From NCBI GenBank assembly GCA_039654915.1, contig CM077597.1, positions 54,154,001 through 54,218,000 of the forward strand: a stretch of DNA of 64,000 bases, written 5' to 3'. Below are positions 46,801-53,164 of the stretch, piece by piece. Both the position numbers and the translations under genes were made by a program. Position 1 is the first letter of the stretch. The number at the start of each line of letters is the position of its first letter. A model generated the notes under the pieces. That model had not been told where the DNA came from and searched no databases. It saw nothing but the letters and a program-made list of their open reading frames with translations. This DNA comes from Aquilaria yunnanensis. Its lineage: Eukaryota > Streptophyta > Magnoliopsida > Malvales > Thymelaeaceae.

Positions 46801-49096
46801 TAAATTATCTGACTGTTACTCGTCCAGATATTTCATTTGCTGTAAGTGCAGTAAGTCAGTTCATGAACTCTCCCCGTACTAGCCATTGGGATGCAGTCGT
46901 TAGAATCTTGAGATATCTCAAAAGTGCACCAGGACAAGGTCTTCTTTACCAAAATCATAGTCACACTCGGATTCAAGGATACACAGATGCTGATTGGGCA
47001 GGTTCCTACGATCGACGGTCTACGTCAGGCTATTGTGTATTCATGGGAGGAAAGTTGGTGTCCTAGAAAAGCAAGAAACAAAGTATTGTCACAAGATCAA
47101 GTGCTGAATCCGAGTATAGGGCAATGTCATATACTACATATGAACTAGTTTGGTTAAAACATCTTCTCATGGAACTTGGTTTCGGACACTCAACTCCTAT
47201 GGAATTAATGTGTGATAATCAAGCAGCCATTCACATTGCTTCTAATCCTGTTTTTCATGAGAGAACCAAACATATCGAAATTGACTGCTACTTTGTTCGT
47301 GAGAAGCTGCAAAGAAGTTTGATCAATACCCCATATGTCAAATCAGAGGATCAACTTGCTGACTTATTCACCAAAGCTTTAGGAGGATCTAAAGTAAAGT
47401 CTATATGTGACAAGCTTGGAGTTTATGATATGTATGCTCCAGCTTGAGGGGGAGTGTTATGGAATGTTATATTATATTTTAGGAAGGATAATATTTCTTT
47501 CTTTATTCCTAGGGATTTCTCTCTTTATTCCTAGGGATTTATTTCCTTGTATTTCTCTCCTATCTAATATATAAAGGTCATGTGAGGGTCTTGTATTATC
47601 AAGCCCTCAGTTTCTCCTCCTATTATTCCTATAACATATAGCAAGAATTATTAGTTTGTCCAATGTAGTTCAATTTCATAACTAGTCTAATCATAGAGAC
47701 CAAGGTAGAGGTAGAGGCATCTTATTAGCCACTGTTATTCAGGTTTCATGAATAGAGTAATCACTTGTGAACATGGTTAAAAAATTCAAGTCAAACACAA
47801 CGCCAATGCAAGTGCTCTCTCCCAATGATAGAGGCCCATAAAGAAATTCTAATGATGAACGTCCAACCAGATTTTCACTTGTACACCAGTGAGTATTTGG
47901 CAAAGGAGATATTTTCACTTGTTTTTCCCTTATTGTATGCTTTCAATGCTAGGTCCAATAGATGATCATTAAAATTCTATCAAGCTCAACAACGACATAT
48001 CAAAAAGTAAATGATATAGTATCTAAAGCCTCACATGTTTATGAAGACGGAGGGTTCCATAAAGGTTCACTACCAACCATCTTATGCTTCATAGATCATT
48101 AAAATGGTGTGCAAATGGAAACATACATACTATGAATCTCATGCCTATGCTTTAATTGGTATCATACCATAGGAACAGAGCTAGGTACCTTTCCATTACA
48201 TAAGAAACAGTCTGATGTTGATCTTTCTACTCCACACTCAGTACAAGGAGTATAACCTCTTCCCCTGCAACTTGGGCAAGGGAGCTCTCTAATGTACTGA
48301 CCATGAGGACCAAACCATGATCTGGAACTCGGAGACCCCGTGACTGCATCCCTGAAAATTTAATTCAATGGATGTTAAATGATTTATTCTGCAATACAAT
48401 CAACTAAACTCACTTACCCAACAAGTTTGGTAACAAGTTGCTTATACTGAAATATACTAAAAGGTAAGGCCTCATTTTGATAGATAAGATATGATAGAAT
48501 TATAACTTCTAATAGTGCCTCAAAAAAAATTATCAATCCTATTGTGTCCTCCATATCAAACAGGGATGAACTCAGAACATAATTATCAAACGCAAACCAT
48601 CTGCCTTTTATCCAATTCCTTGCAAGGGAAAAACATATTTCCTAATCCTAATGCAAGAAATGAAAAATTTGCAACACCCTCATTCAAGTAACTTGTACTC
48701 AAGGGAAAAATCACAAACATGAGTGAGCAGTAAACAGATATGGGAAACAGTAGAATTAGAACCTCGACCTTAAATCGACCTCCAGCCCGAATAACTCCTC
48801 GGAGGGATCATAACCCAACTACAACAGCCAAACAAGAAAAATCCCGAAATGAAATGAATAAAATTGCAAAAGGACCAAAAAAGGTTTGAGGCAAAAGAGA
48901 AAACACATTGAATATGAACCAGGCGTACCTGGTTCTGCTTGGGAGACGATGAAGAATCTTCTCCGGCGGGGTAGGGAAACGCGCGAAGGCTAAACTTAAG
49001 TTGTTTCGTCCTGGGGTGAACCAAAACCCAAAAGCTCAAGGCTCTGTGTGGGCGCTGAGGTAGCAACGGTCGAAAGCAAGGACAAATTGACGACAT
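22465..49096 (-). CDS. DnaJ-type zinc finger / CCHC zinc-knuckle protein, 8 exons
   Basis: The eight exons are 49096-48929, 48818-48769, 48351-48189, 41120-41032, 40185-40053, 39248-39156, 29213-29111 and 22847-22465. All introns are GT-AG, phases agree at every junction, and the joined frame is 1,182 bp (393 residues). Residues 1-45 are Ser/Arg/Pro-rich with few acids, as in plastid or mitochondrial transit peptides (inference). Residues 98-137 hold C98xxCxGxG, C109xxC, C121xxCxGK and C132xxCxG, the two-zinc DnaJ/BSD2-type cysteine-rich fold. Residues ~233-267 are basic and NUMOD3-like (ASEAMKAFFSNPENRRKRS). CCHC knuckles (CX2CX4HX4C) are at 272-285, 299-312, 330-343 and 362-375. There is no J-domain. 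CCHC knuckles usually bind nucleic acid and DnaJ fingers assist folding. The exact role is unknown. Only 4.4% of the span is coding; the rest is transposon-laden intron. Confidence 0.93.
23494..23532. repeat. Microsatellite (ACAT)n then (AT)n
   Basis: About four ACAT units followed by ten AT units within intron 7. It is a simple repeat likely to vary in length between individuals. Confidence 0.9.
27203..28537. mobile_element. Non-autonomous Mutator-like element
   Basis: Long terminal inverted repeats start GGCCTAAAGCCATTTTTGG at 27203 and end with its reverse complement at 28537. Each arm is over 150 bp and includes repeated CCCCTAAACTTG / CCCCTGAACTTGG phrases and a shared TTAACCTAA...GCATTCC stretch. 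The flanks are GTGAGAAAA (27194-27202) and GGGAGAAAA (28538-28546), a 9-bp target duplication with one mismatch, as Mutator-like elements make. There is no transposase. The interior has an open frame at 27877-28182 of unknown origin, perhaps chance or captured host sequence. Confidence 0.85.
27991..28042. repeat. 26-bp tandem duplication in the Mutator-like element
   Basis: The phrase CTTTTGCTGTCCCATTGTCA followed by CGGTTT or CGGTTC occurs twice with a period of 26. It lies inside the element's interior and does not reach the inverted repeats. Confidence 0.85.
29111..29213 (-). CDS. Exon 7, NUMOD3-like basic segment
   Basis: Acceptor AATGCAG|AA and donor ATGAAAG|GTTCAG. It encodes KAKGTAAARKRASEAMKAFF then SNPENRRKRSISMK. 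The 'xSEAMKxxxxxPENRRKRSxSMKG' layout resembles the NUMOD3 DNA-binding helix found beside homing-endonuclease-type domains. The match is by eye and may be superficial. Intron 6, upstream, is 9.9 kb. Confidence 0.92.
29408..29432. repeat. (GA)n microsatellite
   Basis: A run of about twelve GA units in intron 6, close to the 3' side of exon 7. About 40 bp further on is a 16-base C run (29468-29483). Confidence 0.85.
29556..29800 (+). repeat. 5' LTR of copia 1
   Basis: TGTTGGAATATTTTGGAGAT... to ...CCGTTTCTATA, 245 bp. It is followed immediately by the primer-binding site. Confidence 0.93.
29801..29813 (+). other. Primer-binding site of copia 1
   Basis: TGGTATCAGAGCC is complementary to the 3' end of plant initiator methionine tRNA, the usual copia primer. 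It starts at the base after the 5' LTR. Confidence 0.9.
29858..30830 (+). pseudogene. Copia 1 Gag remnant
   Basis: The first ATG at 29858 opens MSEISFESTPSTNNQ but meets stops by 29973. Reading on in other frames gives NGDNFLRWSQSIQMYI, ENSMVMTWLVNSTDEDISSN and STAKELWDNINQMYSDL, a UBN2/copia-type Gag. A CCHC knuckle (CDHCNKPHHTQETC) lies at about 30658-30700 in the open stretch 30537-30821. Several stops and shifts make it non-coding. Confidence 0.85.
30880..34235 (+). pseudogene. Copia 1 Pol remnant (PR-IN-RT-RNase H)
   Basis: The protease site reads IIASGASDHM at ~30930-30960 where active enzymes have DSGA. Integrase fragments are at 31405-31680 (SDVWGPSKV) and 31690-31830, with the third acidic site in QQNGIVKRKI changed to lysine. 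After the gypsy patch, RT resumes in the middle at ~33015 (QFDVKNAFLNGDL, YGLK). The catalytic box reads YIDI instead of YVDD. RNase H is at 33720-34120 (AYTDANWA, SSAEAEF). Every catalytic site checked is broken, so the element cannot move by itself. Confidence 0.88.
32118..32995 (-). mobile_element. Deleted Ty3/gypsy fragment (Gag joined to integrase end)
   Basis: On the minus strand, from ~32990: SSYMERFDELMLRVGI, a 91-residue open frame 32605-32330 with ELRRDIKGEVELNMP and EEAYQRALRLE, and the start of a Gag knuckle ECHNCH at ~32360-32340. About twenty bases on, a different part appears: NYKLAVDVHRSGKEFNVGD, VHIRPERL and LKKLGPNAYVLDLPTELD, the C-terminal integrase/tail region of the same type of gypsy element. 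Protease, RT, RNase H and most of integrase are missing. The fragment replaces copia sequence between integrase and mid-RT, so it is not a clean insertion. Confidence 0.85.
34243..34487 (+). repeat. 3' LTR of copia 1
   Basis: 245 bp, preceded by the polypurine tract TTGAGGGGGAG (34232-34242) and followed by target duplication TCATA (34488-34492). Confidence 0.93.
34829..37422 (-). mobile_element. Small non-autonomous LTR element with nested MITE
   Basis: The perfect target duplication is TACTG (34824-34828 and 37423-37427). Direct repeats begin TGATGTAGGGCAAGAAG and end TTGCATCA: 34829-35089 on the left and 36725-37422 on the right (the latter includes the Stowaway). On the minus strand the sequence AGTGGGGAGAA just before 35089 acts as polypurine tract, so the element runs right to left, the same sense as the host gene. 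The interior (~1.6 kb) has no recognisable Gag or Pol, so it is LARD-like or a deletion derivative. No convincing tRNA primer site was identified at its 5' side. Confidence 0.82.
37048..37396. mobile_element. Stowaway-type MITE (Tc1/mariner)
   Basis: A 349-bp element starting CTCCCTCTGTCCC and ending GGGACGGAAGGAG, flanked by TA on both sides (37046-37047 and 37397-37398). The inverted repeats continue inward (CAGAATAGATAAAAC versus GTTTCATCTAAATT). It sits in the right LTR of the small LTR element, so it arrived after that element. Confidence 0.93.
37423..39155. other. Intron 6, part without recognised features
   Basis: Open frame 38112-38360 (minus) has no recognisable domain and lies in intron. 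A somewhat GC-richer patch (~38100-38300) might be a captured or decayed gene fragment, but nothing identifies it. Confidence 0.4.
39156..39248 (-). CDS. Exon 6, conserved segment
   Basis: Acceptor TTGCAG|AG and donor ATCAAG|GTACGA. There are 31 codons in phase 0, SLNAKTGLFSNRMRIIHRDP then ILQAQRVAAIK. The segment leads straight into the KAKGTAAARKR start of exon 7, forming a helical, basic region. No catalytic motif is visible. Confidence 0.92.
39991..40066. repeat. Tandem duplication covering exon 5 donor site
   Basis: Two units with period 37: AGCTAAGGTTTGA...GCTAACTAACTTTAGATGCC (39991-40027) and AGCTAAGGTTTGA...GCCAACTAACTTTTAGAGACC (40028-40064). On the gene strand both give TCTAAA(A)GTTAGT, so exon 5 has two candidate 5' splice sites. 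Only the first keeps the frame. Confidence 0.8.
40053..40185 (-). CDS. Exon 5, charged linker
   Basis: Acceptor CTCCAG|TT and donor CTAAAA|GTTAGT. It encodes SRFKVKEDDEVDNLDIKLEE followed by a basic KRKSKRVYQSPSPEVGLK stretch. It is a charged low-complexity linker between the finger and the following conserved segment. The donor has an A instead of G at the last exon base and is tandemly duplicated 37 bp downstream. Use of the second copy would bring in a stop. Confidence 0.88.
40469..40608. repeat. 70-bp tandem duplication in intron 4
   Basis: Two units starting GAAGGA(A/T)AATAGAAAC at 40469 and 40539, each ending near GAAAGCA, nearly identical. They lie in intron 4 (40186-41031) of the host gene and belong to no known transposon. 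Confidence 0.85.
41032..41120 (-). CDS. Exon 4, completes DnaJ-type zinc finger
   Basis: Acceptor ATGACAG|GG and donor TCAAG|GTAAAT. It reads GIVTCSQCSGDRVIWKESID, so the finger's last CxxCxG is here, followed by EQPWEKVRS. It starts in phase 0 after exon 3 and ends two bases into a serine codon. Confidence 0.93.
41670..42517. mobile_element. Non-autonomous hAT-like element
   Basis: An 848-bp element with a perfect 8-bp target duplication TGATGACC (41662-41669 and 42518-42525), diagnostic of hAT-type insertion. Ends are CAAGGTTTTGAAAAG and, reverse complemented, CAAGGTTATTAAAAGCGC. Subterminal regions are full of AAGCG/GCGCTT motifs on both sides. No transposase: the open frame 41980-42339 is a Ser/Leu/Phe-rich low-complexity frame from a CT-rich strand. 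Confidence 0.9.
42650..42808 (+). repeat. 5' LTR of copia 2
   Basis: TGTTATGGAACGTTAT... to ...ATTCTATAACA, with a TATATAAA box at 42741-42748. Confidence 0.94.
42741..42748 (+). promoter_or_regulatory. TATA box in copia 2 5' LTR
   Basis: TATATAAA about 90 bp into the 159-bp LTR, also present in the 3' LTR. The placement is as expected for the LTR promoter of a short-LTR copia element. Confidence 0.6.
42809..42821 (+). other. Primer-binding site of copia 2
   Basis: TGGTATCAGAGCC directly after the 5' LTR, complementary to initiator methionine tRNA. Confidence 0.92.
43258..44316 (+). pseudogene. Copia 2 Gag, one internal stop
   Basis: ATG at 43258 opens MSGPDDKSPQGSSLPV and 'NGNNYSLWARNVELYFTG'. 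A TAA at 43423-43425 interrupts, after which the same frame stays open to 44316. It has the copia Gag core (LLHILFDSMKPKISSLFSHV, QLVLMTFLAGLKHEFEPV), an RG-rich linker at about 43960-44030 and a CCHC knuckle CTYCDRDRHEEETC. Gag runs out of frame at 44316, just as the protease motif appears in another frame. A single-base stop and a shift separate it from a working gene. Confidence 0.9.
44290..47447 (+). pseudogene. Copia 2 Pol (PR-IN-RT-RNase H), interrupted
   Basis: Protease WVLDSGATNHI is at ~44307-44337, intact at DSGA. Integrase is at 44689-45400, with HSHLGH; the zinc motif reads CEPGQLGKH, so its second cysteine is replaced by glycine. The catalytic acids are present in HSDIWGP, RSDNAKEY and GVAERK. 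A frameshift near 45395 leads to GYSRLQKGYKCF. RT is at 45735-46660 with QLDVKNAVLHGDLEE and an intact YVDD box near 46492-46505. RNase H is at 46960-47440 (GYTDADWAG, SSAESEYRA) with an in-frame TAG at 47064-47066. The end is at 47447 in the polypurine tract. There are few lesions but at least four that block translation. Confidence 0.92.
47455..47636 (+). repeat. 3' LTR of copia 2
   Basis: 182 bp, preceded by polypurine AGGGGGAG (47447-47454) and followed by TATAG. It carries a 22-bp tandem duplication (units starting CTTTATTCCT at 47501 and 47523) absent from the 5' LTR. Confidence 0.94.
48189..48351 (-). CDS. Exon 3, first half of DnaJ-type zinc finger
   Basis: Acceptor TTTTCAG|GG and donor AAAG|GTACCT. 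It encodes GPHGQYIRELPCPSCRGRGY, then PCTECG and DCFLCNGK. The paired CxxC motifs give half of each zinc site. The second halves are in exon 4, now 7 kb away across the copia-bearing intron 3. Confidence 0.93.
48769..48818 (-). CDS. Exon 2 (50 bp)
   Basis: A short exon between TTGTAG| and AAG|GTCGAG. It encodes LGYDPSEELFGLEVDL plus two bases of the next codon, and is required to bring exon 3 into frame (joining exon 1 straight to exon 3 gives a stop). Intron 1 is 110 bp and intron 2 is 417 bp. Confidence 0.85.
48929..49096 (-). CDS. Exon 1, start codon and probable transit peptide
   Basis: ATG at 49096-49094 opens 56 codons ending in SSSSPKQNQ. The donor reads CAG|GTACGC. The open frame runs on past the donor to 48770, but the splice is preferred because it leads in phase into exon 2 and the downstream finger. 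The N-terminus is rich in Pro, Arg, Ser and Leu with the first acidic residue at about 46, a typical organelle-targeting composition. It is the least certain part of the protein because start-codon exons vary between species. Confidence 0.85.
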
Positions 49097-49320
49097 CGAA
49101 GCGAGTTTTTCAAAAATTCAAGGAGAATAATCCACTAATAACGTAGGAATCGATGCGGTAAGCGAGGTTGCCCGACTTTAAATTTGCCATCTGGGTTTCG
49201 ATAGGAAATTCGCTGTGTTCTAGACCATCGCATCTGGCGGCAGGTGCCGCGGTACCGCTGTGTCCCGTTATCATTCTATTCTATTATTTTTCCTAGAAAA
49301 TATTTGAATTTATTTGTAAC
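49097..49320 (-). promoter_or_regulatory. 5' UTR and promoter region of the host gene
   Basis: Upstream of the start codon at 49096 the sequence is GC-richer than the flanks (CGCATCTGGCGGCAGGTGCCGCGG around 49227-49250) and contains no transposon. No clear TATA box within 100 bp, as is common for plant housekeeping genes. The transcription start cannot be placed. Confidence 0.45.
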
Positions 49321-50540
49321 CTTCATTTTTTTTTTTTTTTTGGTCAAAGCGAAGAAGCTTATTTCTAGTATTAAGTCCTAAAAAGGGGTAAAGGAATCCT
49401 AAAAATTTTACATAAATTTTCTATTTCGGTCTTAACACTCAAGAGTATATTCTCCCAAATTATTTCTTTTAGCTGACACTAAGCTTTTACATAACATTTT
49501 AGTCTTTGAAATTTATTCATTTCCCTTTTTTCTTTGAATTAAAATAGTCAAGTTACAAAGAATTTCATCTTACAAGAAAAACTCAATGCTAAGTTAAAAG
49601 GACAGCAAGTTGGAGTAAAATCGTTGACAAATAGCATTCTAAAATCATGATTCTAATCCATAATTAATTATAGCAGAAATTTTTACACGTTTGTGTAAAT
49701 TTAGTTGAATAAAGTAAGGCAAGACAAAGAAGAAACTTTAAGGAACAGAAAAGTTTAAAAAATATAGTTTTAGGGTAGTTTGTTTTAGCTTAATCGGATT
49801 TGATTGATTCATTATTCACATGCAGTTGAAGTGTAAATACAAGTCAAAATTAACCCACTTTTTCGAATGAATTTACCCCTTTGACAAATTGCCACACTTA
49901 ACTAACTTTCCCCATGCATAGCCACTGGTCACATCCCTCACCATAGCCAGTCTCGCTTCTAAACATGTTCTATTTGACTAGATCTATCCAACCAAAGTTG
50001 TTCAAACAGATCTAGCCGACCAAATCTACTAGAGCAAATTCACACTACAAGGGTGAAGGAAAGAAGCAATCGCAATTCTAGCCTTCGACCAATTGGAATT
50101 GGTGACTAAAACTTCAACCACTCATCCAGTCACCAGAATACTAGTTGCTAGCTGGTAATGGCTAAGGCTGGTGTTTAGACCTATCAGTCTCCCTTATGGA
50201 GTACACCCTTAAAAAAAAGTGACTGAAATGTCAATTGCTAGGCCTAGCAATTGCAACTTTAGTCACTCTGTTTCATTTTTTTTTATTTCAATTATAAGTA
50301 TTAACATTCAAATAAAAATATTTTATTAAATTATTTTAAATGGATTCATAATTTAATGAAATGAAAATTTAAATGAAATTAATTTAGTATTAATAGAAAA
50401 GTCAATTCAATAAAACATACATAAAACAAAGTATACATACACCTAAAAGGTACACCATGAAATCGAAAGTATCATCGTCCTAATAGTCCTCAGCCCTACA
50501 CTAGTTAGATGCACAATCCTCGCCTTCAACATTACGTATA
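49321..50540. other. Intergenic, no gene seen
   Basis: AT-rich, with a T-run at 49328-49341, no coding frames of note and one strong imperfect palindrome (50218-50267). Confidence 0.6.
50218..50267. repeat. 50-bp imperfect palindrome
   Basis: Arms of 25 bp without loop: AGTGACTGAAATGTCAATTG... and ...CAATTGCAACTTTAGTCACT, 21 of 25 pairs matching. AGTGACT is also found near 63487. The motif is of the kind found in CACTA subterminal repeats, but no termini were found nearby. Confidence 0.75.
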
Positions 50541-53164
50541 TAGTGACTTTACCCCAAACAAGGCCTTCCTAGGAAGCCTATAGAATCGGAGTCCCGCTTT
50601 AGTTGTAGTTGGCTAATTAATTACTTGTCCCATTTTAAAACCTTGCATGTATCTAGTTATTAACATATAATGCACTTTGCATGCACTAGCTTTGACTTGA
50701 ATTTTTGTTTATAGAAAGGAAATAAAAACATTGCTGACATTTATAAAATATAACTAAAACACAAGTCAAAGTAATAACCATGCATGTGCATCAATACACA
50801 AGTAAAGATTATACACGTGCCAAAAAGCAACTAAAATACTACTCGACCTAGGAACATTGAAGGCTAACTAGCATACATATGTATACTGAAAAACAACTAC
50901 TAAGATGCAAGCTTTTCTATGTCCTTCCTTATGCCCCTGGCCTCTATAAGGTTATGGAACAAGTATAGTTAGCACAAACAACTTAACCAGTAAAACTATA
51001 ATAATTATAATTCATTAGGCGGTTAACCTGTATACAAAACACTAGCTCGACAACCCTTTATGGTCATCAGCTCCTTACTGACAATATCTGCACAGCAACA
51101 TTAAAGGAAGTGAAAAGCCAAAAATTCTCAGTAAGGGATTCAAGTACAGGTACCTATAAAGAAATAATAATACCTACAAAGAAAAACCATGATGACACTC
51201 ATATATGTAATATGCGAAATCTACTGTGGGCCATTTGTAGTCTTAAGGCTAACATATGTACATATGTTTGAGTCTTTTGGGACCTACCTTTTTCTAGTCC
51301 ACGCACGCACATCACTCATACCTAGCGAGTTCCAGCCTCTAACTCACTCCTAGAAAGCCTTGGCTTGCTGACATGCTAATTAGCTAAGCTCACTAAATAA
51401 TTTTCCCTTTGTTGTTATACAGGCGAACATGGTGGATGCTTCTTACTTGAGTTTTAAGAAACTCACTAGGTGTACTAAGGTCCCACAAAGTGCCTCAAGC
51501 CATTGGCTCAGCCAGGCCACTATGGCACTAAGCCTCTATCCAACTAGGCACACTATGCTTTCACTTAGTGTCTCGAGCTAATAAGTTTACCCTGATCACC
51601 AAGGTACTAAGCCTAGCCTATTCTACCTACCAAGGTTGTACTAAGTTTTCACTTGTGCCTTGAGTCACAACCCGACTAGGCCATAAATGCACTAAGTTTT
51701 CTTCCATAGTGCTCTATTATCCACCATTCCTTGGTTCACCCTATCCATGGTGAGATACTGGCTTAGTAAGTTCCAATGAACTTGCTTGAGTGCACTAGGA
51801 TCCTACGTTGGTACTTTAGAATTAAGGCGTCAAACTAGGTTACCAACATTACTATATCCTTCACTCATACTAATAGCATCTTGTTGTAGTCATAGTAGTT
51901 CATCAAAGCAAGTCACCTGGTCATTCTCATGCTATTTTATCATAATCCCCTCACTTCCAAGTACAATGGAATTTCACCTAGGATGATTTTGACTTGGTTG
52001 AAACCATGAAATTGTAGATCTTTCTCTTAACTTTGCGTGGGCTCTTGAATTGCCTTAATTGAACTTTTCAGTGAAAAGTTGTGGCAAAAATACTATAGCA
52101 TGTTAATGCTGTCAAATGTTGGCATAGGAAATGACACTATGGCGCCACAAGCACTTTCTCTCAGATTCTAGATTGGTTTCTAGGTGTTGCAATGCCAAGG
52201 GGGCACCGCAATGCCAAGCCTTGAAGCCCAGCTGCTACAAACATGTCTCCAAGCCTCTTAGGAGGCTTCAAATGGCTTTCTAAGGCCATAGGGTAATTTC
52301 CCCAAGCTTTATACCTTTACTATGGACTACAAGGAACAATTTTATGCCATCAAAACCTAGCCCTTGGTTCTCCAACACACCATATCTAACCATGAACAAC
52401 ACACTTCACAATAAATTCAATTCTCACAATTCACATGAAACCACAAGCAAGCAAACTAAGAAATGCATTAATGGAGTGTGTAAACTAAATCACATACCTC
52501 AATTAAAGAGAACAAGCAAACAATCAAGCATCCATACCAAGAAATTGGGTTCCACTAAGGGTTCTTATGCTTCCAAGCAAATTCAACATAATGGCACCAA
52601 AATAAGCTAGACCTAGGCTTATGGAAGCTCAAGAAACCAAGAATAATAAAAAACAACTAGACCCAACTAAATTTAGAGCTTATCTAGCTCAAAAACATCT
52701 TCCAAGGCTCACAACAAGAAACCCATGCAAAAGTAATCTCTTCCATACTTATGGGCTTTGATTTCCACCAAGAATTGAAAGAAAATTAAAGATTTGGCTA
52801 TAAATTTCAAAAGGGAAGAGGGAGTTACAGGTTTGGGGGAAGATGATGATGAATAGTGGCCTCCCAAACCCTTCAAAATGGTTTAAAAACCAACCTTCTA
52901 CCTTTAGCCCTTCAACTTCTTTAATTTTACCAAAAAGACCTCATGCTCAAGCAGGCCATTAATTTATGCAATGTTGTTCCAAACTTTGCTTTCTTGCCAC
53001 TTAGTTTTAAAAGAATAACTTATGAGCATGAAAATTGAACTTATCACAAAAGAATAACTTATGAGCATGAAAATTGAACTTATCACCTTAGGATGCAAAA
53101 TGACCATTTTGCCCTCAGTGATACTTAGGTGCTAAAATAACCTAAGAACCATCTAACCCTTAAC
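50541..53164 (-). repeat. 3' LTR of the decayed element, main part
   Basis: Matches 60191-61203 in the same orientation, sharing GCATGCACTAGCTT(C/T)GACTTG near 50676 and 60338 and AACATT(G)...TTTATAAAATATAAC. It matches the reverse complement of 53300-56045. It continues at 56066-56177 beyond the nested LTR. A 39-bp tandem duplication lies at 53009-53086. Confidence 0.8.
53009..53086. repeat. 39-bp perfect tandem duplication
   Basis: AAAAGAATAACTTATGAGCA and the next 19 bases occur twice without a mismatch (53009-53047 and 53048-53086). The nested copy of the same LTR has only one such unit, so it is a recent slip in this copy. Confidence 0.92.

Larger units (their letters stand above)
42650..47636 (+). 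mobile_element. Ty1/copia retrotransposon 2, nearly complete
   Basis: 4,987 bp with a perfect 5-bp target duplication TATAG (42645-42649 and 47637-47641). The LTRs are short: 159 bp (42650-42808) and 182 bp (47455-47636). They are almost identical apart from a 22-bp tandem duplication and a 1-bp insertion in the 3' copy. PBS, Gag, protease, integrase, RT and RNase H are all present in copia order, with a few stops and shifts. It lies antisense to the host gene in intron 3. The low LTR divergence makes it the youngest LTR element in the gene. Confidence 0.96.
41121..48188 (-). other. Intron 3 (7.1 kb)
   Basis: Splits the DnaJ-type finger between exons 3 and 4. About 5.8 kb is a hAT-like element (41670-42517) and a copia element (42650-47636), only ~130 bp apart. 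Without both, the intron would be about 1.2 kb. Confidence 0.88.

Noticed and set aside
48770..48928. Extension of exon 1 as a single open frame to 48770
   Set aside because: GT donor at 48928 and the AG-bounded 50-bp exon 2 keep phase into the conserved zinc finger. The extension is hydrophobic intron translation that ends at a stop.
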